A stretch of DNA of 64,000 nucleotides from Paragordius varius (taxonomy: Eukaryota; Nematomorpha), in NCBI GenBank assembly GCA_964247055.1, contig OZ176053.1, positions 1,178,001 through 1,242,000 of the forward strand. The letters are read 5' to 3'. The notes below the pieces were generated by a model. The model was not told the DNA's origin. It saw nothing but the letters and a program-made list of their open reading frames with translations, and ran no database searches. Shown here one piece after another: positions 14,410 to 25,539 of this stretch; positions within the stretch are counted from its first letter, which is position 1; each line of letters starts with the position of its first letter. Position numbers and translations under genes: made by a program.

Positions 14410-15720
14410 TTACTAGCTGGCCCTGCCACGCTTGACTGTGACGTAGTCTCACCGATAATTATTCTTAATAATTTACAATAAATAGAGTTAATGGATATAA
14501 AAAATAATTAAAACATATTTAACAAAAAAGAATATCTTTGATTATTCTTTTACGGGTATAGGCTCAAATATTGTTTACTCAAAATTGACCATATTTAAAC
14601 TGTCCCTTATGAAAGTTCAGAAATGTGTTTAACTGAACTCGTATGGCTTCTTAAGTTTTTTGAAAATTAGCTCTAAAACCACACCATTTTTGTATGGCGT
14701 CTCAGTTTTAAACCGGTAGACCCCACCCATAGACCTATATGGAAAAAGCGCTGTTAATTTTTTGTGCCTTATAGGGCAAATATTTGGAATCATTTTTGAT
14801 ATCATCGTATCATGGATTATTTAAAAAAATACCTCAACACTAAATAATCGTTATATGATGGCGTATTTTTAGGGCGTAAAGGCCCCAAATTAACAGATTT
14901 TAAAAACCTGACCTTTTTTACATATTTACGACTAATATTTCAAGCTTTTAATGATATTATATGGCTTCATAAATTTTCTCTATTAGCTCCAAAACAACGC
15001 AATTTCTATATAGTGGTGCAGTTTTTGGCGGGTAGCTCCTAACTGCAGGTATAAAAAGCTCTGGGAAAATTGCCTTTAGATAGGGAATATCTGGAATTAT
15101 CATGGAATCCATATATTCCTATTAGACTCATAGGTTTTCCGAAATTTGGCTCCAAAGGCATGCTGTTTCGATATGGTGCGGTTTTAGGCGGGTAGCCCCC
15201 TACCCAAGGGCGAAACAAGAAACGCTCGATTACAATTTGCCTAAATTCAGGTAATAGCTGGACATGATTGATTACATATGCTCTCATGGGATTTTTGAAA
15301 AATTGCCCTAAAACCAAAGGGTTTTTCTATGGTGGCGCATTTTTCAGAATAAGGCCTAATTAAGAGGTAATTTTATAAAACCGCTCTACTTAAAATTTTA
15401 CCTTTTTACGGTTAATATTTCAAGCCCTTATTGAGGTCATACCTTATAAGTTTCTAAAAGGCCTCCAAAGTCACGCTGTATCGATATGGTGGCTTGTTGG
15501 CGGGTAGCCCCCTATTCAGAATCCAATATAAAAAAAAGAGGTTCTATAAAAAATTATTGCCTAACCCGTTTTTAACACAGAGTTCGCCCGAACTGGGGGC
15601 CTAATTCAAAAAAGGGCGAAGCTATGGTCGGGGCATTCATTAATGATTATATTTTTTTGACATTTGGATTTGAATGGGTATACCGGTTTTCCGGAAACAG
15701 ATCCCAAAACCAGTATTTCC
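14410..15720. repeat. decayed array of ~160-bp repeats
   Basis: A block recurs with a 'ctccaaaa/ctaaaacc' start, then 'gatatggtggc', then 'ggcgggtagccccctac'. Recognisable units lie near 14,670, 14,985, 15,148, 15,303 and 15,460, mostly about 155-165 bp apart with one longer gap. The units are GC-richer than the surroundings and heavily diverged. The array edge near 14,415 reads 'actagctggccctgccacg'. It may be the internal repeats of an old transposon, but I cannot assign a family. An open stretch at 15,039-15,317 on the minus strand is a by-product of the repeats. Confidence 0.55.
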
Positions 15721-16530
15721 ATTTTTATAAATATATAGATTATATATAGCATGTTCAATATAACTTTTTTTTCGTATTAAAAAATTAATAATTTATACGT
15801 TTATACTCATCAGGGGGAGGTATGATATTTCTTAATTTTTTTTCCTAAACTTTAATTTTTATTGTTTTCTTATTTTTTTGCATAAATAAAGATATTTTGT
15901 TAAAGCGTACTTCAAACTATTTTGAAGCATGATGGAAATGGTATAATGCTTTAAGATATAAAACCCTTTTTCTAAATATTTCGATGATGTTGAACATTAC
16001 TATAGGTTCAGAATTTTAATTTAAAGATTTGCTTGCTCGCAAATTTTAGCCAATTTTTGTAAAAAAACACAATAGTTCTGAAGAAAAACGTATTGCAATA
16101 TCGAATTGTATATATAAAGTATTATAACCAACCGTTTATATCGTTTCCATCATGCTGAAAATAATATGAAATACGCTTCAAAAAATTTTGTTAAAAATTA
16201 AATTTTTAAAAGCATGGATTTTTTAAAAAATATATTTAATTGATATCAAAATTTAACATATATTTAAAATTTGCACAATGTCGGAATTTTTGCATTTTCT
16301 TTAGAAAAACTGTCCATTTTAAGAGAGCCAAAAAATTTCGGACTTTCAGAGCCCTTATCTAACATAAAATTTTTATTGTTTTGATTTTTATATGAAGTTT
16401 ATATGTTTTAGTAATATTTTTTGAAATAAAGCATTTATGTTTTCACCAAAAAAATATATTTGAAAAAATGCGCACCTTTTGCAATTTTTTGCTGTGCACT
16501 TACCACAAAGGTGTAAATAATTTTTTTAAA
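15721..16530. other. AT-rich gene-free DNA
   Basis: I see no supported feature; homopolymer-rich sequence between the ~160-bp repeat array and MITE-C. Confidence 0.4.
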
Positions 16531-17190
16531 TATACCATTTGCACTTCAAGAGTGTCCTTGAACACTTCAAGTTGGTCCTTAAACAGTTCAAGTTGGTCCT
16601 TGAACACTTCAAGTTGGTCCTTTGACTTTTTTGTTTTATTTTAATTTTTATCAATCAAATTGTAAATAATTCATTTATTTTATTGTTTTTAACCTATTTT
16701 CTATTATTTAACATAAATTTTAAATCTATATCAACTTTTAATCTTTGAGAAACCGTACTTTATTAATTTCTTAAAATAATTTTGGATATTTATAAAATTT
16801 TAACAGGAAATAAAAAAATATATTAGTTTTCTGGGTTATTAATTAAAACTTTTTATTAAAAACATTTAAAAATCAATAATTTTGTTCAATTTAAAAAATA
16901 GTTTGAAACAAAAAAGTGGTTTTTCAATAAAAAAATTTATTTTTAAATGATTAAATAATTAAATGAAGAAAATTAGATTAATAAATAATAAAAATAAATG
17001 CAAAAATTATGGTTAATTCAAAATCTATAAATTTTAAGGACCAACTTGAAGTGTTCAAGGACCAACTTGAAATGTTCAAGGACCAACTTGAAGTGTTCAA
17101 GGACCAACTTGAAGTGTTCAAGGACCAACTTGAAGTGTTCAAGGACCAACTTGAATTGTTCAAGGACACTCTTGAAGTGCAAATGGTATA
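16531..17190. mobile_element. MITE-C with 21-bp iterons at both ends
   Basis: A ~650-bp inverted-repeat element bounded by TATACCATTTGCAC and its inverse GTGCAAATGGTATA. Inside each end are head-to-tail ~21-bp units (caaggaccaacttgaagtgtt and its inverse): about four at the left (16,541-16,620) and about seven at the right (17,036-17,170). The middle is AT-rich filler. Repetitive peptides with FKDQLEV or FKLVLEH periods on either strand come from the 21-bp period and are not proteins. The termini and iteron period resemble MITE-B, suggesting a shared transposase. Confidence 0.75.
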
Positions 17191-17530
17191 ACTCGTAAAG
17201 GTTAGGACCAAAAGCACCAGGATAATCCTGAATTTTTCCTATCATAATATATATATTTCATCAGGATATTTTTTGTGGAAACTGTGTAATATACCATACC
17301 GATGGTGAAAAAATAGGCAAAGTATGTTTTAATTTTGTACTGCGTCCAAGTTCAAAGTATCTGGTCACTTTAGTATATATTAACCAATATTTAACATAAC
17401 CAAAACTGTAACAAATGTAATTCAAATGAACTAATTCTTAAAACTTAAATTTAACATATTAAATTAAATATAAATTTGATGATAATGGACTTTTAGTCTG
17501 GATTCAAACTCTGGGAGACAGCTTAGACCA

Positions 17531-17686
17531 TTATTTTCTGTTGTGAATTATCTGTGCAAGTTTATGGATTGAATGTGCTGGATTTTTTTCAATCCAATCT
17601 AAGTATCGTAGCTTAGGTCTTCCACGTTTCATAACCCCTTCAACTGGACCTAACATGGTCGCTTTTTCTAAGTTATCGGCTTTCAT
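17531..17686 (-). pseudogene. LINE reverse-transcriptase C-terminal fragment
   Basis: A 51-codon minus-strand frame ends at a TAA. It contains GVMKRGRPKLRYLDWIEKNP, which matches the region just after the polymerase domain of many non-LTR (endonuclease-reverse transcriptase) elements, where a GKRxRGRPxLRWLD motif is typical. No polymerase motifs were found upstream (higher coordinates), so this is a 5'-truncated remnant. The clade is undetermined. Confidence 0.6.
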
Positions 17687-19254
17687 GATATATATACACG
17701 AAAATCTGAGTTGTAAGGTATAGTAGGGTGTTTTGGTTATGATCTTTTAATATATTAATTGCAATTTGGTCGTAAAAGTACCGCTAGTGATGCGATTAAA
17801 TAAAACAATCATGCTATTTAGTCTACTCCTTCATACAAATAGGATCAGGTGCGTCCAACACAAATATTTTCGCAGACATGTGCGAGATATATGGGCATTT
17901 ATAAATATTTTATTAGTTTAAAAGAGACTGTGAAAAGATAAAAACACAATATAACTACTTACACCAATTTTTCAGTGGAAATCGTTAAGAATTATTCTGG
18001 TTAAAGAATCTCAGTTTTTTCAAGATTTTGGAAGCCTATTTTTAGGAATGGATCATATTTTAGGCAATAAAATTACTCGTGGGCCGCAAGTTGAATACCC
18101 TTATGTTTATTAATTTCATTGGGTAATACGATTTAGTAAGCGATGACACATGCAATCAGACACAGTAAAAATTGGAATTAAAACATACCTAAAAATATCC
18201 TCTTAAAGACACCAATATTTTAAACTTTCATTTTTTATTTATTTATGGTTATGTGTGGCATAAGGATATAAATGTAAATAGGTTACATTTACATTTCACC
18301 AATGAAAAATCAAGGTAAAAAAATAAGACTGGCTTTATTAAAAATAGTTAATTTAAAGGTTTACGATTTCATGATAACTATTTTACCATACAACAAATAT
18401 GTCTCTATTCGGTAAATTAGATTAAATCTATAAGCAAATATTTAAAAAGCTAAATTTTGATTGAAACGCTTTTAAGAAAATTTTTAAAATTTTTATTTTA
18501 GCATATGCAGTGAAGCCCGCCGAACTAAAAGCTTCGGAAGGATTTTAGAAAGTTTTTCGAAACAAAAGTTTAACTCTTGGGGCACAATTAAAAGATATTA
18601 TAATTATAAATGGCCAAAACTGTTTCAAAAATTAATATGATAAGCTGGGAGGCTATAGGTTTACGTATGAGTTACATACACTCATTTCTTTTACTTTTGA
18701 AATTATTGTAATTTTAGTTGGACACATAATTAATAAACGGGAAAAGTTTCGTAAGTTAAAAATAGTTTTTTCATAAATTTCAAAATTGGACTAAATAGTA
18801 AATTTTATGATTATTTTGAAAATAAGGTCAATTCCTTTAAAATAATGACTTAATTTGATATTATCCCTTATATACATTATTGATCAATTATGTAAATTAA
18901 TGAGACTGCAAATTATTAAGGAAACCGAATAAAACGCTATTTTCATTTTGGCAAAAAAATTTTAATTAATAAAGAATACTGCCGTAAAAGGCCATATGTA
19001 TTAATTTTTCCTAAAAATTTATATATAACCTTTAAATAATAGTTGTTTAAAAAAGGACATTTTTTGTCTTTCTATAACATCTACCGTCTTTTTATTTAAT
19101 ATGGTCATTCTAATTAATTGCTGGGAAACATAAGTATAAGACTTGATAGACTAATTCAAATATATAATTAAAAAATAATTTGCCTAACATCTTTGTGCAA
19201 TTAATTTGAAAAACATTTTGAAATTTTAGAATTTTTATTTTCACGTCTTATATC
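17687..19254. other. AT-rich upstream region of the chitin-binding gene
   Basis: No exon recognised. No clear TATA or initiator can be assigned for the gene starting at 19,255, because the whole region is AT-rich. Confidence 0.4.
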
Positions 19255-20340
19255 ATGCGTTCGTTAATCGGAATTCTTTTAATAACAACCCTACTAATTT
19301 TATCAAAACCAGCAAGATATTTATTTCAAGATACGTTGCAAACGAATGCAATCCCAACATCTACCAATGTTTCTTCTTCTTTAGAACCTTCGAATACTTT
19401 TAATGTTGTTATGCCTCAAGAATTCAGAAATTTGAAAGAGATGGAAATCAGGCGGCTACTTAGAGCCAAAATAAAAGCATTTCGCTCCAAGTACGATAAA
19501 AACATATCTACATATCAATCTTCTCCTACTGTCAATAATCTGCCTGTGATTATAAACACGACCATTCCTCCAATCAATTTGAATGTAATGATACAAAATA
19601 CGACGGCCTTAAATCAGGATTTACTCAGAACCTCAACGACCCCTGTAAATCCAGTTATGCAATTCTGCCAATGCAAAGAGTTTGGTCTCTACCCAAATTT
19701 GGAGGATAATTGCCGTTCTTTTTATCAATGTGCCCCGATGAGTGAATTAATTCAATGTCCAGCTCTGACATCCTTTGATCATGTTTTAGGCATTTGCGAT
19801 TGGAGTTTTAAGGTTTCTTGCATACCTAACGCTGATAGCTTACTGTCTGGAACTAAAATGCTAGGCAAGTTTCTTATTTTAAAATATTAACATTTATAAA
19901 GATCTATAAGGACAACAATTTTTTTTAAGAAGACAATCATACTTTTAAAATCTTATTTTTTAAATTTAACTCAAGCTGTAAAGTATGAAATAGAGATTTA
20001 TAATGGTAACAAATCAATCATGTATTTTTCGATTCTGATTTAATGATTTTTATAGGATAAATTAAGGTCTAAAAAATATGGGGTTGTCTTTTAAAAAAAT
20101 TGTCTTTTATACTTTTACGGCTGTCCGCATATAATTTCAATTTTTACTTTAATAATGGTTATATTAGGGGACATAACAACAGGTTGTAAAACTTTCAATG
20201 TGTGCTTGAATGGGAACAATTATCCATTAAACTGCCCAGGAAACAGTGTTTTCAACAATGATGTCAAAGCGTGCACATCTGTTGATAACGTGGACCTTTC
20301 ATCGTGCACGTCAAAAAGTCAGACAATCGCCCCCCAATAA
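19255..20340 (+). CDS. secreted chitin-binding (peritrophin-type, CBM14) protein
   Basis: Two exons, 19,255-19,864 and 20,168-20,340, predict ~260 residues. The start is the first ATG and opens a hydrophobic signal peptide (about residues 1-20). A low-complexity Ser/Thr/Asn/Pro linker follows (about 30-135). A chitin-binding type-2 domain then has six cysteines with spacing C-12-C-5-C-8-C-12-C-7-C. Exon 2 supplies five cysteines of a second such domain (C-5-C-9-C-12-C-10-C) whose first cysteine is absent. The protein should be extracellular and bind chitin or mucin-like glycans. The intron has a GC donor (ctag|gcaagt) and ttatattag acceptor, which joins the frames exactly; it holds a MITE-A. 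An AATAAA lies at 20,375-20,380, 35 bases after the stop. Not assigned to an ortholog. Confidence 0.8.
19893..20152. mobile_element. MITE-A inside the chitin-binding gene's intron
   Basis: A diverged copy with arms 'catacttttaaaatctta' at the left and 'acttttacggctgtccgc' at the right. It fills most of the 303-nt intron at 19,865-20,167; without it the intron would be only ~45 nt. Edges are approximate because the left end is eroded. Confidence 0.6.
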
Positions 20341-20405
20341 TTGATTCCAATTTTTATTTAGTTGACAACACAAAAATAAATGTATTTGCAATGTCTCCAT
20401 TATAA

Positions 20406-20688
20406 TATACCATTTACAATTCAAAATCACCCTAGAACAATTCAAATTTTTGACCCTTAAATAAATCAAATTAACTCTAAAAATAAATTATGTATTTTCG
20501 GAATATAACTTTATTAAATGAAACATATCTTCATTGCATAAATTATTTTTTCAGTATTATTTTAATTTTAAACAAAATTTTATTTTTTTATATATACAAA
20601 AATATCGCTATTTTAAATAAAAACACATAATTAGGGTGAATTTGAATTGTTCAAGGGTAGATTTGAATTTTTAACTGTAAATAGTATA
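20406..20688. mobile_element. MITE-B copy downstream of the chitin-binding gene
   Basis: Bounded by TATACCATTTACAATTC at the left and a decayed 'ctgtaaatagtata' at the right. The ends carry 'aattcaaa...caccct' and inverse 'gggtgaatttgaattgttc' units of about 21 bp. Non-coding. Confidence 0.7.
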
Positions 20689-20939
20689 ATATGGTTTTTT
20701 GTGCAACGACCGGAAATATAGTAAAATATTATTAAAAGCCATTTATAAATCTTAATTATAAGTATCAATTCTAAAAATAATCTGAAAAATTTAGTAACCA
20801 AGAATTATTTTATTATAGAAAGAATTTGTTTGAGAAAGGCGCATTAAATAGGTGGTTAATAAAGAGCAAAAGATATTTACCCTAAACATATTAAAACAAA
20901 AATAGAATTTTATTATTCCAAAAATTGTTTTTGAGCAAA

Positions 20940-21116
20940 ATGGAAAATTCTCCAACATTTATTGACCAAGAGTTACACAAAACTTTTTTAATGATATCTC
21001 AAGTTAGTTTTAATCTAAAGAATTTAGACATTAAAAAAATTTCAAGATGTCAAACAAGAGATTTTAATGGTGGCCGGCATGGATTTGGAGGAAAAGGAAG
21101 TAATATTTCACTTTGA
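20940..21116 (+). CDS. unrecognised small open frame
   Basis: An ATG at 20,940 opens 58 residues beginning MENSPTFIDQELHKTF and ending in a glycine-rich GGRHGFGGKG stretch. An in-frame upstream ATG at 20,925 is also possible. An acceptor-like aaaaatag sits upstream near 20,905. A 29-nt GT-AG interval (gtaata...acacag) just before the end would replace the terminus with a few other codons. Composition is more protein-like than its surroundings, but I recognise no family. It could be the last exon of a larger gene or chance. Confidence 0.3.
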   Translation: MENSPTFIDQELHKTFLMISQVSFNLKNLDIKKISRCQTRDFNGGRHGFGGKGSNISL

Positions 21117-21119
21117 TCG

Positions 21120-21416
21120 CGGACACAGATATAAAAAGTTAAGTAACATTTAAATAATAACTCATTTATATACCCAATAATGTTAATAAACTTTAAATTT
21201 ATCCACAAACGCCTTTAAAATTGATTCCAAGTAAGTTAATGTATACTAGCCAAGATCATGAGTATTACCCGAGTTAGGTTTATCCTCTTTGTAAAAATTC
21301 CGTGGATGAAAATATCCAAATGTCGACATTTCAACATAAATGACAAAGCAATAACTAATGGGCCGATTATGGATCATTTTTTATGGTTACCTTGAGTGAT
21401 CGGGCCCATTTTTATA
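21120..21416. other. intergenic DNA left of the hAT insertion
   Basis: No coding or RNA feature seen. The sequence ends in the left copy of the hAT target duplication (21,417-21,424). Confidence 0.4.
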
Positions 21417-21424
21417 CATTAGAG

Positions 21425-23872
21425 CAGTGGTACTCACCAAAAAAATTTGACGGGCCAAATAAAACATATTTTTTTTTCGAGGGCCATGAACCTTATAATG
21501 GCAAATATTCCTTAGCTATTTGACAACGCACATATTTATACTCTAAATCAGCATAATAAATTTTTTGATGATCGCATGTAAATCCAGCTAAAAATTCGTT
21601 TTGTACCATTTAGTTTTAAAAATTAAAATATATTGATAACAACATTTATTTTAATATTAACCAATAATTTTTGACAAATTTGGTTTCGCCTCATGGCAGG
21701 CCATTCTTAATACGTCGTCCATATGATCATTAGTTAAGCGATTTCTGTAAGTATTCTTAATATACTTCATTTTTGAATATGCCGTCTCACATGTGTAAGT
21801 TGATGGAAAAATAGTTAAGACAACTTGAGCACATTTTTTTATATTTTCATATTTATTTGGCACAACTTGCCAAAACTCTACATATCTTTCTTCTCTACGG
21901 TTTTCCTTAAATAAAGCTTCCAAATTGGAATCATTTTTAAAATCAACGAATTCTTCAATGATAACCGCCTGATCAAAACCGAAAAGCTCAAGTTGCTTAA
22001 TGTTGGATATATCCATATGCCATGGATTTTCCACTAGCTTTAAGCAATTTTTTATATTTTTTAATTCTTGAAATCTGAATTTCATCTCATTAGATAAAAA
22101 TGTTAAATGATTGTCTATTATTAAATTAATATCCGCGGTAAATTCCATATTTTCTTTATGAATCGTTTTGAGTGTTGGAAAATGTAGGAGTGTTTTATCT
22201 ATAAAATCTTGTTTATATATTATTAATTTTTCTTCAAAAGCAAATATATGATTAGCAAATTGGGTTATTATTTTGCTCTCTTGAAGACTTGTATTAAAAG
22301 TACTAAGTTTATAAGTATTGTCGCAAAGGTAGGCTAATAAAACCCACCATTTGTCACTATTAATTTCCTCGTCAAACTTTCTGTTATCTTTTATAAATAA
22401 TAGAATTTCATGTCTTAAATCAAAAAATCTATTTAATACTTTGCTAAGGCTTAGCCATCTCACAGCGGTGTACAAAAGAATATCATCAAACTCACTGTGG
22501 ATATCTTTCAGAAGGTTTTTGAATTTACGGTGATTGAATTCTCTGCCACGGATGTAGTTAACTATATCCACAACCGTTTTAATTACTAAATTTAGTGATT
22601 CATCTTTTACACGCGAAACCAAGTTTTGCTGATGAATAAAGCAGTGAAAGGATAATAGATTTTGCAAATTATATTTGTTTTTTAAAAGAGAAATAAACCC
22701 TTTGTTTATTCCAATCATAGAGGGACAGCCATCTGTGCAGATCGAAACCAATTTTTTCATAGATATACCATTATTATCGAAAAAGGTGCTAATTGCTTCA
22801 AGAAAATCACTGCCTTTTGTGGTATTATTCATTGGTAAAAATTTCAAATATTCCTCGTTGATTATGTTGTCGTTGCAAAATCTCACGAAGAGCGCACATT
22901 GAGGTGTTGAACTTATATCAGTGCTAGAATCGATTGCAATACTGAAGTATTTGCATTTTTCAGAGCCAATAATGTATTGTTAAAAATATATTTAGACATA
23001 TCTTCAATGCGTCGAGCACATGTTGAATCAGAAAGTTGAAGTTTTTTAATTTGCCTCATGATTTGATCTTTATTATGGAATTTATCAAATAAATAAGTGC
23101 AACCATTTATTAAACATTCTTTTATTAGTTGGGAATCAGTAAACGGTTTCATATTTTTTCCTAAAATATAGCATATTTCATACGAAGCTAATGTTACAGC
23201 TTTTTCCTGGGAAAAAGCTATGGCCATAATAGATCTTTCTCGTATAATTCCTTAAAATTTTTATATTTTTCATTTCTTTCCTCAAGATTTTCTGGTAATT
23301 TATGAGAATGATGGATTTTAAAATGTCTTTCATATTGAATTTTTTTATAATTATATTGTCCTTGCATATAAGGCAGGTAGCAACATTGTTATTTAAAACT
23401 ACAAAAAAATTAGTTTCCCATTCTTTTTTAAAGGAGCGATTTTCATCGGATAATTTACGTTTTTTGGCATTAGATGTCATCCTTTGAATTTATGTTTAAA
23501 TATTATGTAAAAAAGATAGGAATAAAAATTGAATTATGCTATAAAAAACAAGTCGAAATTTAATGATATTGAGTTGAAAATATTTTATGAGAATGAGTTT
23601 TAAAAATGATGCAGGATAGCAATGAAATGTATGTGCAATGGGTGAAAACAAAAAAGAAATGCAATAAAAATTTCAAAAAGAAAAGAAGAAGAAACAACGT
23701 GTGCCCATAAATCATAAATTTTAAAATTATTTTAATGTAGAAAATTTTTCTACATTTCAAATTGGGTAAAAAATAAATATTATTTAAAAAAAATTAAATA
23801 TCAGTCATAGTGCATTTTTAAAGCGCACTTAGGGCCGCATGCGGCCCGCGGGCCGCGGTTTGAGTATCACTG
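21425..23872 (-). mobile_element. hAT transposon, ZBED/FAM200-like group, degraded
   Basis: A 2.45-kb DNA transposon. Ends are short imperfect inverted repeats, CAGTGGTACTCA at the left and the inverse of CAGTGATACTCA at the right. A perfect 8-bp target duplication, cattagag, lies at 21,417-21,424 and 23,873-23,880. The subterminal right end is very GC-rich (gccgcatgcggcccgcgg) and contains a palindrome. It carries one transposase gene on the minus strand, which is broken, so the element is probably immobile. It lies outside the segmental duplication. Confidence 0.9.
21657..23480 (-). pseudogene. hAT transposase (BED finger, RNase-H-like core, C-terminal dimerisation region)
   Basis: The N-terminal piece (23,480 down to ~23,230) has a BED-type Cys pair, CLICKD, after a KKEWETNFF lead. 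The central part matches the ZBED5/FAM200/GTF2IRD2 hAT group: AIDSSTDIS (first catalytic Asp), SICTDGCPSMIG (second Asp), FHCFIHQQ, and TAVRWLSLSKVLNRFFDLR. The C-terminus has ETAYSKMKYIKNTYRNRLT, the hAT dimerisation signature. Three frame breaks interrupt it: a one-base loss near 23,320 and shifts near 23,222 and 22,965. None of these positions offers a GT-AG interval, so they are true frameshifts and not small introns. The last 409 codons are open. Confidence 0.85.
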
Positions 23873-23880
23873 CATTAGAG

Positions 23881-24600
23881 TAAGAGTCTGCTACACTCCT
23901 ATTATTCAAAGAACCATAGAAATCACAATAAAAGATGGCGTTAATAACAACTCACTCATAATTTTAGGCAAACCAAACTTATTTAACAAATGATCTCGGG
24001 TTATTCTTAAAACTTACCGATTGCATATCCATTTAAAAATGCAGTTTGCATAATAAACTCAGTCAATACACACCCAAATTTTAATCCCAAAGACAAACTG
24101 TTCTAACACGTTAAATAGTGTTTCCAGAAAACTTATATTGCTGTCATAATTGTGTTGAAGACAGGCAACCTTTTATAAAATGTCCTTTAACTTTCTATTC
24201 CTAATAAAAAAATGATTGCACACGCAAATTTTTTCATACAAGCTTTCAAGATGTTGGCCGATTACTTAATTAAATGATGGTTAATATAAAGGTCACAAAA
24301 ACCATTTTTTTAAAGTTGTACTGACAATCGAAAATCATAAAAATGAAATTTTATAATAAAAAACCAAATATAATTCATACTCATTTAATGCCTACTATGG
24401 CCACATAAATTGTACCATAGATATAAAACAATTAAATCTCAAATTTGTATCACCCCTTTAAAAATAAGACTATCTTAACCCAAAAACCTAGCTGCAGATT
24501 TGAATAATGTTAACAAGAAATAACATTTGTCGAGATAAACAATTAAGCTAGAAAAGAAATCTTGAATCATATAGCTATGAAATAGTTTTCCTAAACAGTG
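23881..24600. other. gene-free DNA between the hAT and the duplicated unit
   Basis: No feature supported. Composition is a little less AT-rich than average, and eroded coding sequence cannot be excluded. Confidence 0.35.
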
Positions 24601-24601
24601 A

Positions 24602-24928
24602 AACTCGCCCGACAAAATCAGAATTTAGAAACAGAACCAATCATTGGAAAAATTGCTAATAAAAAATTTTTTACGGATGAACTTTACGATAGATTCAACA
24701 ACTTAAATATTGAATAATATAGATAATATTTCTTGGAGCCATTGAACAATATGTAAAAAAGACAGTTATTGACTAGAGATTGACGGCTTTGTGTATCCAA
24801 ACACCAGCGAAAAAGAATTACTCATGGTCCTTACCATAAAACATGTTTATGATAAAAATGGAGAATCAGGAATAACAGAAATTTCTAACAACAATTCAAA
24901 AACTTATGGGTTCCCCAAAGTTAATACT
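24602..24928 (+). other. possible coding remnants before the duplicated unit
   Basis: Two protein-like plus-strand stretches are seen: about 24,602-24,718 (includes EPIIGKIANKKFFTDELYDRF) and 24,779-24,928 (includes IDGFVYPNTSEKELLM). The second loosely resembles the start of the Nup98 autoproteolytic domain, where a GYYxxP...L pattern is typical. That would agree with the Nup98-like fragment at the matching place before copy 2. The match is weak and no clear splice chain joins the pieces. Confidence 0.25.
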
Positions 24929-25297
24929 TAACTTTCCTATATCGGCTCAATTACACCGACGCAAAGAAAGCGCAACAGTATTATACTAATCATAGGAAAT
25001 GTTTTTTTATTAATAACCTGATAGCTTTATAAAGCGGTATTTCGGGTGTTATTTATGTTGGAGCTTCCCCATTAAAAAGTAACTTAATATTCCCATATTT
25101 AGCTCAAACGAAAAATCAAATTTCGCACATTTGGGAAAGAGTTTAATGTTTAAAACCAAATAACTTTTTACTTTATAGATGATATAATGGTCATCGCTAT
25201 GTAACCAAGTTTAATATTAAAACCGACACTCTTAATTCGATTGTTAGGAGCTGGTCAGCTTTTTCTAACTACACATTTTATTTTTCCTCTAAAATAG

Positions 25298-25469
25298 AAC
25301 AGAAATGATAAGCAGCCACAATTCTGTGCGTGACATGGAAAACGAATTGAAGATAAACGAAGATGATTCATGGGCCAAATTGCGCATCGTTTTGTACAAA
25401 ATGTTGGTTGATCTTATGCTTTACAATGATGTCCTAACCTATTTCCAATCTACATATCATATTTATTAA
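25298..25469 (+). CDS. terminal exon of an unrecognised gene, convergent with FANCD2 (copy A)
   Basis: A pyrimidine-rich tract and aaaatag acceptor precede a frame starting ATG at 25,305 and encoding 54 residues (…SWAKLRIVLYKMLVDLML…) to TAA at 25,467. The same exon at 50,458-50,629 differs at only two bases, both synonymous, while flanking DNA has diverged more. That suggests selection on the protein or recent conversion. The stop overlaps the AATAAA-like signal of FANCD2 on the other strand. An AATAAA follows near 25,493. Upstream exons were not identified and I recognise no family. Confidence 0.4.
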
Positions 25470-25539
25470 TTTACGCGTTTATATTTGCAAGAAAATAAAT
25501 ATAATCTTGGGATTGATTTGCACAAAAATGCGGTGTATA

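Noticed and set aside
15039-15317. 92-residue minus-strand frame
   Set aside because: It spans two units of the ~160-bp repeat and shows no family similarity.
16978-17245. Overlapping frames on both strands encoding FKDQLEV- or FKLVLEH-type repeats
   Set aside because: The 21-bp iterons of MITE-C are divisible by three, so every frame stays open; this is period, not coding.
22960-23330. hAT transposase frame breaks as tiny introns
   Set aside because: No gt...ag interval at any of the three breaks restores the frame; single-base shifts do, so the gene is simply degraded.
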